Shown: positions 1 through 11,413, numbered from the stretch's first letter. The stretch is DNA of 64,000 nt from Hysterangium stoloniferum (GCA_015178975.1 WHVD01000163.1:1-64000), one strand, 5' to 3'. The notes: generated by a model from the sequence alone, not told the origin. Made by a program: numbers and translations.

Positions 1-1999
1 ACGCGCACTACCTTACTTCTCATAATCTGGACACCCGTCGAAATGATAAACACCCTCGTATCCGTGCTTCTCCTCGTTTCCCTCGTCAGCGGGTATTTAT
101 CGCAGAGGGTTAGCGCGTCTGTTTGTGCAGCCTCCGGCGGCGGTGCAGGTGTTTGAGGGTGAGAGGACTGCTGGTTACACGTTTGCGGATGAGGATGAGA
201 CTAGCGATGAGGATGTACATGAGCAGGCGACTAAGCTCGACCGTGACGGTGTTGATGGTTTCAATCCCAGTGTCGAAAGCGCACCCGGCGAGACGAGCGC
301 GAGTGGTGCGTTAGGCGGGCTTGTGAGGGTTGTTGTGGGCGCGTTCTGATGGGATAGCGCTAGGGGAGGGGGAACGGTTTGCATGCCACGACCCGTGACA
401 TTAGGAATGTGGAGGTGCGGCTGCGGAGGGGATTGTTTTAAGGGGTGGAGTTAATTTTCTTCCTCTTCTTTTGTTTATCTGTGCCGTTCTGCACTCCGCG
501 ACATATAGTCTCTCATTCCGAGCTATTATTCTGCTCTACCCGCTGCTTTATATGACTTTCTGTTCCGCCCCGCTTTGTAATCCTATCTTAATATCAGCGT
601 AAACACTCTTACTGACACGCATACGTTTTCACCTAGGTCCTTCCAAAATATCGCTAATCAAACGGATTAACACGTATCCTTCCTTCTCGGCTGATCTTCG
701 CGTGTCCTCTGCATCGCGCCCCCACCTTTACATCCATCTTAACGACATCCATCGGCCCGTCCTCCGCTTCACCTCGATCACGTCCCGCGCCTCAGACCAA
801 ATAACCACTGCGCTCCTCGCCCTGCCCAGCCGAAAGCCGATGGAACGAAACTAGAAAAGTGGCTGATACCACAGAATTTGAGAAGTTAGTCCTTGGAATG
901 AGCGTAGAAGAGGCAGCGGAGGTCGTTAAGAGCTCTTATGAGCACTCGCAGCTGCTCCCGACCACGACCACGTCTGGATCTGTATCTAACCTACCTCCCC
1001 CTCCTGCACAGAGGCAGTCTCCCCCACAACATATCGCATCTGACACCGTTCGTTTGAGGACTAAGGAGGTTTCTGCGAGACAGTTTGTAGAGTGTGTTAA
1101 TATCGGGAGTGGGGCTGGGGTTGAGGCCGGTACGGTGTGGGTGATGAAGAAGACTGAACCCAGACTCAAAATCAAATCAAAGGCCCGCTGTTCAAGTCCA
1201 AGGCAACTCTGCAGATCAAACACCACAAGCACATATGCGCGCACTATCTCATTCTCATTCTCAATGTTCCGCGGATGACATGACAGTTCTTAGAGCGGGC
1301 AAAGAGCTTGGGGGCGGGCTTGCGGATCTCACGCGCACGATTGATAATTGCGCGGGTTCGATCGGTGTCGGCATAACTGGGGTCTCTGTTGCTTCAGGTG
1401 CAAGCCCTGGTTTAGGCATGAGCATAAGCGCTATTTTTCCATCAGCGTACCTCTACCTTTACGAGTTGAGCGCTATTCTGGAGGAGAGCGAAAGCGAGTG
1501 TAGTAGTGAGGCCGAGGAGGATGGCGTGAGCGGCGTTGGCGTACGAAGGGAAGAAGACATGGTACGGGATGCGAAACCTATAATGATGGCAACGATGCTC
1601 TATCGGTATATTATCACCGTGTCCGCTGCGTCTTCTGGCAGTACAACAACAGCGGCAACTCTAACCACAAATACAACAGGAATACAGGGGTTCTCCCGGC
1701 CATAATCACCACCACAACTATACCCATCCCAGCCCCGTTTGTGCCCCAAACCTCCCGCCGCGATGCTCTTTGCTTTACGACGCGCACTGGGTAGCATGGC
1801 GTTCAACTTGACGTCTGATATGGAGGATACGAGGGACAGGATTGTTCATGTTTTAGCACATATGGGGAGAGTGCAGGGAGGGTGGGGGTTTGCTGGGCTG
1901 AAAGTTGTGTTGACTAGGTCGAATACCCGTTTGGCGGTGAAGTGTACGTTAATCGTTCATGATGGATGGAATCTGCTGTGCGTTCAACTAAAATGGTGA
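1..1999 (+). pseudogene. Decayed gene with membrane segment and ALRR-type C-terminus, possibly Sre1/SREBP-like (left copy, 5' end off window)
   Basis: The window opens inside an ORF (frame 1) whose translation is strongly hydrophobic, ending LLLVSLVSGYL, which is a likely membrane helix. An acidic segment follows in frame 2 (125-349), then a stretch starting ADTTEFEKLVLGMSVEEA (859-1200), an acidic serine-rich block (1235-1705, ESECSSEAEEDG) and a block containing MLFALRRALGSMAF and a DTRDRIVHVL helix (1739-1999). The pieces lie in different frames separated by stops, so the gene is either multi-exon or broken. 350-858 has no clear exon. A membrane hairpin followed by a C-terminal domain with an ALRR helix recalls fungal SREBP (Sre1, DUF2014), a membrane-bound sterol/oxygen-responsive transcription factor. 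That identification is from memory of the family and is weak. A bHLH domain was not found. Confidence 0.4.
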
Positions 2000-4582
2000 T
2001 GTATTGGTGTACAACGGATGGATAGTTGTCTTTTCAAGTTAGACGATTCCTCGTTCGATATCGGTACTCATTTCTTTTTCTTCATCCCTTTTTTTGTTTC
2101 TTGTTACATATTCTTTTGAATTTAATTGGGCCTCGTCCCTGCCAACGTCGTACGATAGGTGTTCTTTCCTGTCTCGTATAAACGTAAATATCTGTAATCC
2201 CGTCGTCAAATGGGATCACTGGGTCCGGTCACACGGGTTGATAGGACCACGGTGTATTGCTCGATGAACTAGCGGGCAGTATACATGGCAGGCAGCGTAC
2301 AGTAAGTCTCAAGAGATGGAAAACTACCTAGACTATATATATGTGCTACGAAAAAAAAGGACGGAACAATAAGGACGGAACAATAAGAATGGAACAAAAG
2401 GAAAATGCGTAAGACTGGGGCGCCAGGCTTACAATATCTAATAGATATGTATTCAAAACTAAAACAAGGAGATCTGCCCAATACTCCAGCACGCACAAAA
2501 AAACCACCAAAACAAATATTAATTATTCGTACAACCAAAAAATACCCAATGGACAAATATATTCAAAAACAAAATTCGTATATTATTAGTATGGACAAAA
2601 AAGTACAAATATGGAAACTATTTTTTCAGTTTGATGTCAGCGGAGTCACGATAACTCTGAATAATTTATGGAAAAAAATAATAGTATTCATATTCATTGT
2701 TTTAGATCTAATCAAACCATATCCGCCGATACCCTACACAACCTCCATTTGCCAGCAGCCACAGAAAGACCAGACGGTCAGGAAAGAATTCCGAAACATC
2801 GATATTAAATTGATGAGGTCACGTGTGATGATCGATGAACACGAGATTGTCCGCTTTAAGCTCGGAGCTCCTTGCCCGGCGATGCTTCTTGCCTTTGAAT
2901 GGCGCTTAATCTGACATGGATGACTCTTGGCTATGATAGGCAAGTCGCTGCGTTTCGGAAGGCTCAGTGTCGGTCATAGGAGGCCGTGGGTTGTGGAAGT
3001 CGGGCAGATATTGAAGATGTTGTCACGTATTGTTCATTCTGTCACCGTGTTCGAGACACATACACATGCCTTCCTTGCTCTTAGTGATGACTATCCCTTT
3101 GAATATCAGCGAGCAACGCATGTCCCGTAAAATTACTTAGGAGTGTCACGTTTGTTGATGTTTGCATTAGTAGACGTGCTGTTGTCAGAATTTATACGCT
3201 ATGTGATGATAAACGCGGCCTTGAACAACTGCGGTGCGGCCGCACACACTGGGGGAACACAGTTGGTTAGCTGTACACAGGGAACAACCAGTAGCCTGAT
3301 AACAGATACTTGAACATTCCCGATCGCACAAACTTTGTATTCCACAAACACTTTAATCTTGTATCCTTTTTCCCTTGCCTTATCTATCCCCGATGATGGA
3401 CTTTGACGTTCTCCGTAGTGTTAACTTTTCGGCGAAAATATGACCAGACCTATAGAGGACGAGCGCAATACTGTCTGAGTTATATTGTTGGTTATAGGGG
3501 GTCTCATGCGTAACTACGGGATTATATACTCAGAAACAAGAGCGGTAATGAATGTGGGTCATAATGACCCCGGTCACTATACGACTCTCCGGCTGCTCGT
3601 TTTAAAAAATCTAACACGTAGTCCTCTTTATTTTTTAGCACATCATTGAAAGTCAGCCTGTCGGAGCCATTTTGCCGATGCGTAGCTTGCTCCCACACAA
3701 CATCTTTACAATATTGTCTCCCACATTAGAAGTTCAACATCATTTCACTCGGAGAAGCACACCGTTTTTGCGTTCTATTTTTATCTGGGTAGCCTTCGAG
3801 TCTCATTTCTGATGACTGATTCATTAAGATTGGTGTTTATCGCTAGGGCAAGCTTAATGTGTATAGGTTTATCGTGATCATCTTGCCAAAGGTGGTGCAA
3901 GGTATTTCCCCTGATAAACACAGTATTGAGGTTTTTATAACCAGGCTTCCATACATGCGCAACGTATCTATCCTAGGTTTCGTCGACTCGTACAACAAAC
4001 TACAAACCACAAAGTCCAGTTCCCACCATCCGCGGGGCGTGTGGTGAAGTGCCTACGGATCTCCCCTGACTATCTCTTTAATGAGGCTATTTGCATAGGT
4101 AATTCCATATATCGCATCCTGCCCAACAGATGCCACCAATTCGGATAATGCCTTGCACCAAAGTTTTCACTAACAGCAGAACTCATGGTTCGCGGATGGT
4201 TCGCGGTGTTTCCTTATATCGATACAAGTACTTCATTATAAACTTATTAAACCATTGTATTTTGTGCATTTACATTAAGCCAACTCATACCATTCTTTAA
4301 TAGAAAGTAAATGGAATTCCATAGCTTGATCTATTTTAAGAAAACGTGTCCGGCTGTGCCGGAAAATTGGCAATCACTATTCATCGCCTGGATAAATATC
4401 TAGACATAATGCCCAGCATTTTTTGATCTTCCAAACTGGGATGCACGGTTCTTAATGTAATCGATGATATCTGTGGTGCTATAAGATCGTTCCTTGGTGT
4501 AGCCTTGTTCCTTACCACCCCAGGTTTACTTTGCTCTACTACCGATTCCAAGCAGTTGAATACACTTCTCATTTATAAAAAG
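2000..4582. other. Intergenic stretch of left arm; no convincing gene
   Basis: The stretch is AT-rich with many stops in all frames. The longest ORF is 2405-2914 on the plus strand (169 codons). It is lysine/isoleucine rich in its first half and has no recognisable motif, so it is not called as a gene, although it is intact in both arms. A polypurine stretch with repeated ggaacaataag words lies at 2350-2400. Nothing else was recognised. Confidence 0.5.
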
Positions 4583-5706
4583 ATGATTAATCTTCTCGGT
4601 TTCAACAAACTCGTCGCGGCCCTAAGCGGGCTCACTCTGACCGCCTTGATTCTCCTCTCGGTGATCCCGTCTCCGCCGTCGATTACAGAGTTGAACTTCG
4701 CGCGATCCATGTTTTCCGCCCTTATTCCTATTTCCACTTGGCTATTCGCAGGCAGCACCCCAAGCGTTGCGTACGTATATCTACCCTTCTTTCTCATATT
4801 ACCACCTCCATACTCACATTGCTGCCACAGCACCGATGTCGACATCGTCTCCCGAATATTTTTATCAATTTTCCTGGACCATTTCACGTCGGACATTCAG
4901 TTTAAGGTGTTGGATATGTTGACCGACATTTCCATGTCCTTTGGTTACCAGCTCCCGGGTTTCGACAGGGGTTTTAGCCCCTTCGCGGCTGCCGTCACAG
5001 GGTTCAAACTATTTGCAAACCTCGATTTGAACCTGCAGCAGGCTATGATATATTTTAGTTGGTTTCCCATGGGCGAGATGAAACGTTCGTTGTATTCGGT
5101 TTGTTATAACGATGTGTGAGTAACGGCAGCTCTTATTTGTTGCCTGCTATGTTGTCATTTACCGGTCGCGTTCTCTTTAGATTGCATCCATTCCCAAAAG
5201 GAAACCTTGCGACAGTAGTGATAAGCAACACATTCGAATACGGACCCACCCGCGTCGCGCACCTGCCACACGTGCTGCGGTTACACATTGAGGAGACAAT
5301 CTGTCTTGAGCTTAAGCAGAGGTGAGTTTTATATGCAGTTATGCCTAGTGATATGCTTGACAATCCTTGGGTATGCCTTTCTAGACATGCTGCGGTGATC
5401 AGCGATGCGTTGATGTGCATGGGTCTTGCACTTGTGCTGCTCGGCGCCATTTTGTATCTTATACACTCTCGCATTCAAAACGCCAGACATAAACCCGCGG
5501 CCGATAACGCACCGGCTGTCGACGACGCCAACGCACCACATTTCGATGACGCTAATGCACTAGCTCTGGATGGTAATGCACTAGCTCTGGATGGTAATGC
5601 ACTAGCTCTGGATGGTAATGCACTAGCTCTGGATGGTAATGCACTAGCTCTGGATGGTAATGCACTAGCTCTGGATGGTATTGCACTACATGTGGAATGG
5701 CGGTAA
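4583..5706 (+). CDS. Predicted spliced membrane protein with C-terminal NALALDG repeats (left copy)
   Basis: Proposed exons are 4583-4770, 4831-5115, 5181-5321 and 5385-5706. The introns are 60, 65 and 63 nt, start GTACGT, GTGAGT and GTGAGT, and end in CAG or TAG, and all exon phases join without stops to give about 311 residues. Intron 1 is a multiple of three and open, so it could be retained. The ATG at 4583 is the first in its frame after an upstream stop at 4481. A hydrophobic helix lies near residues 12-32 (LTLTALILLSVI), another hydrophobic stretch near 44-60, and a clear membrane helix near the C-terminus (CMGLALVLLGAILYLI). A basic stop-transfer stretch (HSRIQNARHK) follows, then an acidic tail with six NALALDG heptapeptides. 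The tail would face the cytosol if the last helix is a type I anchor. The family was not recognised. The gene is intact in both arms, which supports coding. Confidence 0.62.
5554..5679 (+). repeat. Coding tandem repeat, 6 x 21 bp (NALALDG)
   Basis: Six perfect 21-bp units encode the heptapeptide NALALDG at the end of the membrane-protein gene. The unit length keeps the frame. The right arm has seven units, so this is the largest length difference between the two arms in the outer 8.7 kb. Confidence 0.95.
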
Positions 5707-5920
5707 AGGACTAGCTGTGGATGACGGGATCATCCGCCCATCGCATTGTGCAAGGTTCGTCCAACGTCGCGTAATTTAATTTAAATGTTTTGCAATATAT
5801 TACTTAACTATCCTACTCACAGAATCTTCCCTCGAGACCTTTCTGCAGCATTTGGTTCGTATACTTCATTACTTCACGCGGATCTATAAAAACTCATTCA
5901 AATCCGCGATCATTTCAGAC

Positions 5921-6637
5921 ATGCCTGTGACAGCGCTGCTCCCGGTCATCCATCTGTTCGCCATTGTGTGTCTTGCCACATCGACCCCCTGCACGCCAGC
6001 GCTAGCATCACCGCGATGGATAGTGAAGAGTAATCATAATGAATACGGACAAGGTAATGGCCCTTTTCTCCTAGTGTGTCATTGTGGAAATTAATATTTT
6101 GTGCAAATGTAGAAGTCTACGCGGGACACGTCGTATAGGGCATCTAGTATGCAGTACGTTGCGCCACTAGTTTCTCTCATATGTCATTAACATTCATTAA
6201 ATTCAGTATTTGCCCTCACACACAAAGGTATTGGGCACGGTGCTCTTGCCGGATCCTGTGACGAGGCCAAAGTCCTCACCTCCTGACTTAAAATATCACG
6301 AAAATACCTTGAAAGTTGTGACTTATTTTAATGCCACAAGAAACACAAAACTGAGGACCACCCTAGCAGCCGCAGCTCCAAAAGTGACACCAAGGAAAAT
6401 GTCTCCAATAGATGGCCATCCCAGGCGTCCTTACCAGGACAAATCCAAATCCGACGGGTCGCCTGCATCAACACACAACCCGACGAACCAGCGCTGGCAT
6501 AAACGACATGGTTATGGTTTGCATTTCTCAAACAATCGGTCCTCCGTGCCAGGAACTTCTTTGGGTTACAGGTGAGTCCCATCAGCTATATGTCTTACAC
6601 CAACTAACAGTGACTTCTTAGCAGGACAAAGCATTAA
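5921..6637 (+). CDS. Predicted small secreted basic protein, spliced (left copy)
   Basis: Exons proposed: 5921-6053, 6113-6132, 6207-6571 and 6622-6637. Introns are 59, 74 and 50 nt; donors are GTAATG, GTATAG and GTGAGT, and acceptors end TAG, CAG and TAG. Phases join to about 177 residues. The N-terminus reads as a signal peptide: hydrophobic core ALLPVIHLFAIVCLA, then a likely cleavage site after TPALA. The rest is rich in lysine, arginine, proline and serine, with one NAT glycosylation sequon in YFNATRN and no cysteine pattern. The second donor is not strong and the micro-exon of 20 nt is inferred, so the middle of the model is uncertain. An alternative reading from exon 1 straight into 6207 gives a short frame ending at 6286. 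The product family was not recognised; a secreted effector-like protein is one possibility. Confidence 0.45.
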
Positions 6638-6730
6638 AAAAATGAGTCGTTAGAACCTCAAACCCATTACGAGGGAGAGAGAAAGACAGGGCCTTCAATA
6701 ACAGAGGAGAACCGCCAGCACGGTTAGACA

Positions 6731-8081
6731 AGTAAGATTCCGTTTCATTAATTTTGGCGATTATACTCACCCTTTATCATCTAGGAAAGCGGCGAATGCC
6801 TGAGTGAGACAGCACTGACGCCTGAATTCGGGTGGCAGCAGGCCGGAAAACCAGCCCCGCACGTCCAAATGCCCGCACCAACGTTCGGCGAAGATACTTG
6901 GCGGACCTCTAGCTCCTCGGATGGAACCGGCTGTACCTCCACCACAATATGGCCGACGGAGAAAAAAGAAGTACGTGGATCAAGCCGGAGCAGAAGGGAA
7001 AGCAGCGACAAGAGGGGAGGCAGCGGCGGATGAGAAGTAGGGGCAGCGGCGGACGAGTGGTAGTGGCAGAGACCAAACATTCTTTTTTCTTTTTCAGTTT
7101 TCCTTCTTCTTCTTCTTCTTTCTTTGAATATTTCTACTTCTTTCTCTTTTTATCCATTTCTCTGGTTCGTGGGCTCGTGGAGTCACTCGGTTCTGAATCG
7201 TATCTTTGAGAACGGGGTGCGTTTTTTTCTCATATTTCTCGATATGTTGACCGATTGATTGTCGTTCAGCTGTGTCTGTTTCGTGAGTATTGTGTCTTCG
7301 GAGTTTCCTAGGCCGAGTACTTGCTGTGCAAGCACTTGGGACGTCACCGAGGAGGTGCTGCACGTTGGACAATTAAACGTAGCTCCATTTCTTAAAGCGT
7401 GGTAGTCCTTTCTAACGTCTTTCTCCATCTTTCAGCGGGCTTGGTGTAACGGGGCATCCACGCAAGGGCTTACTTGCAATTCCTGACTGCTGAAGTACGT
7501 AGCATTCTCATTTGTTTTGGTCTCGTTTAACGCAATTTTTTCAGTACCGTAACCGAGGCAGGACTGCCTCATCATCCACCTCCGGCAACTCGACATAGTG
7601 ACACTAAAGACCTACTGAGCCGACTCAAGATTATGGTGGATCTTCATGAACTGTTGAAAATTAACACCCAGTGAGTTGTCTATTATCCTATAAATTGCGT
7701 AAGTCAGGGACTAACACCACTATATACCTATACATTTGTTTACAGGACGTCAAGCCTGGGTTACTAACTCCCATTTCGTAGGGCTCTCCTGGCTTCGACC
7801 CCGGCCTGCCGCGACAAACTCTGTTAGCATCCTACCTCGGACTGTATCAGCTGGTATGAGTAAAATCCGGTGAATGGCGCCCCTGCAGCGATGTAACTGT
7901 AAGTTTCTCTTGATCCCGTACAGTTGTATTTCGTACTGAGCTCATCTGATCTCCAGCGGCCCCAAGTCACGGTTTGGCTGTCCATCGGCAATACCCTCTG
8001 TGTCCCATATGGCCGGGCTACACTCTGAGACTGATACAGGGTGTAGCCTGGCTACGAGTCCGACAGAAATTCTGGTAAGCT
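6731..8081 (+). other. Exon-like blocks of an unassigned gene or pseudogene (left copy)
   Basis: Several open blocks on the plus strand are bordered by intron-like signals, but I could not join them into one frame. The first (about 6785-6970) reads SGECLSETALTPEFGW and ends at a GTACGT donor. A second (7550-7671) reads from TEAGLPHHPPPATRHS to LLSRLKIMVDLHELLKINT, between a TTTTTTCAG acceptor and a GTGAGT donor. A third (7781-7852) reads GSPGFDPGLPRQTLLASYL before GTATGAGT. A fourth (7958-8080) follows a CTCCAG acceptor and precedes GTAAGC. An ORF of 81 codons on the opposite strand (7183-7428, CPTCSTSS motif) overlaps and may be a shadow. No family was recognised. The blocks are the same in both arms. 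Confidence 0.35.
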
Positions 8082-8755
8082 CCCGTTCATGATAATCTTT
8101 TGATACTGCATTCTGACATCTTGTTTAGATGACACATGAAGTACTAACAAACAGACCTTTAAATCCAGCGATGTTCTTGAAGTTAACGAGTTGAACCAAG
8201 CCGATTTTCACCTTTCCAGACCAAATATTTTTATTCTTCTTGTTGACTTTTCTCTGATTGCGTCATTTTTTGTTCCATTTCTTTTGGTTTGGTTCCGGTT
8301 ACTTGCCACCTGCTCTGCTGCCGACTTCTCTCAGACTATCAACGCTTATCGTGCTTGAAACCTAAAACGTACCATATGTAATTTGTGAAGGCTTCAATAC
8401 TAAAACTTGACACGCTCTGATAAGGAGACACTTGAATAAATAGAAAATTGTGACGCATAATTGTTCGTGCAAGTACTCACAGACGCCTGGACTTTTCCTA
8501 ACGCTTTGGTCATCAGAGCTCCTTCAAGCCTTTTTTCTCACTCAAATTCACACATTCAATCGTTCTGATGTCTACAACGTAGTGATGATTTTATGAAGGT
8601 AGTGACATTTCTTCTGTAGATCTCACGGCGGCCGACTATCGACATACAAGGAGCACTGTGGCACCTCAATGGCACTGGTTTCTTAACGTTAAAAAAAAAG
8701 TTTATTCTCACATACTGCTGTTTACAATACATTTAATTTCCAACTAGCAGCGATA
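8082..8755. other. No gene seen; 3' flank of iminopeptidase pseudogene
   Basis: There is no long ORF and no recognisable family. Close to 8755, on the minus strand, lies the 3' flank of the iminopeptidase pseudogene with an AATAAA polyadenylation-type hexamer (seen as tttatt at 8701 on the plus strand). The bases 8500-8755 recur as a diverged third copy at 63622-63880. Confidence 0.5.
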
Positions 8756-9540
8756 TTAGGCCAGAAGGATTCCAACAACAATGTCCAAGTAATGGGTTGT
8801 CTCCTCCCACTGGGGTGTATGGCTTGAATTGGCAAATTGAACCCACTTGCACTTCGGACTATTTAAAAAAAAAATGGTTGTACAGTTTCATCCTGTGCTT
8901 CATCGTAATATCCGGTGAGGACCAGGGTGCAAATGTTGATATTATGTAGGCGATCAATTAGGGATCAAGTTTTCAACGTCCCGATGACATGGAATTCGTT
9001 TGGACCATTCCTATAATCAATCGTCGATGAAAATCCCCTATATGTGCGTATGATGAACTTAGATGGTGCTATACACCGTTGGATCTTTCGCCACTGGCAG
9101 CGAAGTTGCGTTAAGCTCGTCTAGTCATGTTCCAAGCCTTTACACATGCAATTTATAACATACTATGGTTTCCGCCTCATACTCCTTGCTATCCATACTT
9201 GCACAAATAATTCCATCGACGCCAGGGAGTCAGATATGACGAGCTTGTTAAGTCCTTTCGGTTGACTGGTCGCATATCTGGCTCCCAGCATTCCACTCCA
9301 CGAATGTCCCAGGATATCAAAGTCATCCTGGATACCTAGATGCCGAACCAGGTTATTTAACTCAACACAGAACAGCTCCTCGGTCCAGAAGGTCCCATCG
9401 GCTTTATTCTCTGGGAGATGCATCGACTGCTCACTTCTGATCATCAGGAAGAGTGAAGATGTGGTCATACCACTGTGCAGGCTTTGGGGTTTGGGGTATG
9501 AAGACGTGTAGTTTGGCACCGGGGGGGGGGGGGGGTGGGG
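8756..9540 (-). pseudogene. Proline iminopeptidase pseudogene, longest copy (left)
   Basis: Alpha/beta-hydrolase of the proline iminopeptidase family, which removes N-terminal proline from peptides. The minus strand reads TFWTEELFCVELNNLVRHLG, then the nucleophile elbow GHSWSG (serine nucleophile; family consensus GHSWGG), then KGLNKLVISDSLASMELFVQ within 9163-9470. The C-terminal part (8756-8990) has GPNEFHVIGTLKT, GYYDEAQDETVQPF and the SHTPQW-like end where the catalytic Asp and His regions lie. Between them, 9000-9160 is scrambled, and frameshifts and stops are present (for instance after GTLKT), so it is not functional. Upstream it runs into a poly-G tract. Only the part below about 9145 is shared with the other arm, so the inner breakpoint of the inverted repeat falls inside this pseudogene. 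Confidence 0.8.
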
Positions 9541-9545
9541 GGGGG
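9521..9545. repeat. Poly-G tract
   Basis: Fifteen G, one T, then nine G. It lies at the 5' side of the iminopeptidase pseudogene. It could form a quadruplex or be a sequencing-prone homopolymer; its true length is uncertain. Confidence 0.9.
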
Positions 9546-9637
9546 TATTAGGCAAGTAAATGAGCCATCCAGCCATTGCCATCCAGCCATTGCCATCCCA
9601 CAGGAGCGGCTGGGTTTAGCTCAAGGGAACAGTGCAC

Positions 9638-9829
9638 CATCAGGAAAGTGGAAGATCAGTAAGTATGCCATCTGTATTGTCTAGAGCCATCTAGGAGAGG
9701 TAGCTAGACTTGGCTAGACACACTACTTTCGTGAGATCCCTATGTAGTAGTCAGCATAAAAGCTTCCTATAGATCTAGGGAGGATAGGGAGTCTACATAA
9801 TGGGTGTAGACATTCCAAAATCCCTGATG
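9638..9829. mobile_element. MITE-like dispersed repeat, copy 1
   Basis: A 192-bp unit runs from CATCAGG to CCTGATG, which are reverse complements (7-bp terminal inverted repeat). AC is present on both sides as a possible 2-bp target duplication. A related copy at 61679-61880 has TA on both sides. It has no coding capacity. A fragment of the same family lies at 63885-63935. Confidence 0.6.
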
Positions 9830-10385
9830 ACTGGCATGACAGTGAACCATAAAGGGACAGATCATACCATAGACTATATAGACTCCTAGATTATTGTACT
9901 ACATATCCAGAGATACAAAGACATAGCAGGCATACAATAAGACAATAAACCAGATGTCAAACAGGCAAAGATGGATTGGGAACAAGGGCTCCAGAATGTC
10001 TAGGTGGAGTCTGGTGGCTAGTTGGTGCGATATAGAGAGTCAGATACATATCTATAGGATGGGTCCCAGGACCCAGCAGGTTTCCCAGTCCTAACACCAA
10101 GCTCCACTATGTTTATAGAGTTGGACCGCACAACTAGTACAATCTCTATTGTTGACCTCCTGATTAGCTTGTTTCATATCATTGGCCCCCCAACTTAAAG
10201 CCCTCCTTCCCCCATTTGCTTAGATCTTAATATATTGACTGAATATTGTCAGGTTTCACTTTTGCCTATTGGTAGCTTGCATAGCAATGTAAGCCTATCC
10301 TATTCTTCACTCAATTCCTAATCTATCCACCATTTTAGGGAGCTACTTTCTGAGCCTTCTACATCTCAATGCAATCAGTAGAATG
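9830..10385. other. No gene seen; anonymous repeat-like DNA
   Basis: There are no ORFs of note and no recognised motif. The stretch lies between the MITE-like repeat and a solo LTR. Its last five bases, GAATG, are the target duplication of that LTR. Confidence 0.5.
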
Positions 10386-10702
10386 TGTTGGAATGTATAC
10401 ATCATGAACACTCGGGTATAGACACCCGACACCACCACCATATCGTTGATGGTGCCTGGTGATGGTGCCTGGTGATGGTTGGACCCACAGTGTATATAAG
10501 CTAGTTGACCATTGTAGTGTCACCTCAGTCCATTATACATACTGTATATGTGACTGAGGTGAGTCAAGATCCTAAGCTAATCACTGATACTGTAACTAAT
10601 AGTTGCTTTATTAGCTATATTACTATTAGGTACAAAATATATTAGTCCGTTATACGTATACGTTACTGAGCTATATTACTATTAGGGTCTTGATTTTCAA
10701 CA
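10386..10702 (+). mobile_element. Solo LTR, 317 bp, TSD GAATG
   Basis: It begins TGTTGGAATG and ends TTTTCAACA, giving the inverted ends TGTTG and CAACA. The 5 bases GAATG are duplicated on both sides (10381-10385 and 10703-10707). No internal domain is left, so this is a solo LTR made by LTR-LTR recombination. The TGTTGGAATG start resembles Ty1/copia LTRs, but without pol the superfamily is a guess. Confidence 0.88.
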
Positions 10703-10733
10703 GAATGTACCTACTCAGGACCATCAGCAGTGT

Positions 10734-11099
10734 TTGGTAATGACTCCACCCACTGAGCACCACCTGAGATGTGATGGTGTTTCTCAGCAGCATGCTATCC
10801 CTGCTCCTGGACCATTTGCTATTGCTGGATCATCACATAATATAGATGGTCCTGCTCTTACTCCTAGCACTGTTATAGCTAATATACATGCACAATTGGC
10901 AAATGGACCACAGATTGCATCATCATCCAGCTCCAGATCATATGCTACTACATTGCAGCATCCTATTGCAGTGGGCAGGAGAGCAGTAGAAAATTTATTT
11001 TCTCAGACTGCTATGATCCCTGTAGCTCCACCTCTCCCTGAATTGCCACGTCATATTGGCAGAAGAGCAGTCACTGCTTTACAAGTTCAGGAAGTGTAA
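10734..11099 (+). CDS. Hypothetical ORF, 121 codons
   Basis: An open frame with ordinary composition, rich in alanine, proline, serine and histidine, and with two similar GRRAV words (VGRRAVENLF and IGRRAVTALQ). Its start lies just after the solo LTR. No family was recognised. It may be a relic of a transposon protein; the coding claim is weak. Confidence 0.25.
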   Translation: MVMTPPTEHHLRCDGVSQQHAIPAPGPFAIAGSSHNIDGPALTPSTVIANIHAQLANGPQIASSSSSRSYATTLQHPIAVGRRAVENLFSQTAMIPVAPPLPELPRHIGRRAVTALQVQEV

Positions 11100-11413
11100 G
11101 CCTGGTCACCTTACCACATACACCACCACTCCCAACCACTCCCTTTGTTTGACTACTCAAGCATTCCTTGTGCTGCCACTCAATTACCCTTGACCATTGT
11201 TCTCCCATCCACCTTTGTTCTCCTTTTCCTGCCACATCTTCCTTTTCTTCAGACACCTTTTATTACCACAATCTTATTGTTCCAAGCAGATATAGAAGTA
11301 TACATCCCACAGTGATAAGAGGGGAATCTTTTCAACCATAAAATCCTTTCCCACTCTTCCCTAGGGAGCCTCACATTCATCTTGTATCATACTGCTATTA
11401 AAATAAAGAAAAC
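11100..11413. other. No feature seen
   Basis: Pyrimidine-rich DNA without a supported ORF, between a weak ORF and a Ty3 integrase relic. Confidence 0.5.

Larger units (their letters stand above)
1..9145. repeat. Left arm of giant inverted repeat
   Basis: This stretch is the reverse complement of 50953-60117. Matching ORFs pair up along its whole length: base 125 pairs with 59993, 4505 with 55614, 7428 with 52670. The pair sum is 60118-60120 on the outer side and 60098 from base 5680 inward, because one 21-bp unit is missing here. Single-base indels are visible in homopolymers, for example ccgtttg here against ccgttg in the other arm near 1738. The last 250 bases or so (about 8900-9145) are clearly more diverged than the rest. 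Base 1 is still inside the repeat, so the true outer end lies left of the window. Confidence 0.97.

Noticed and set aside
2405..2914. 169-codon ORF in the arm intergenic region (also 57205-57714)
   Set aside because: AT-rich, no motif, no splice context. Its presence in both arms is expected from arm identity and is not independent evidence. It could still be real.
4573..4896. 107-codon minus-strand ORF
   Set aside because: Antisense to exons 1-2 of the membrane-protein gene; no splice support on that strand.
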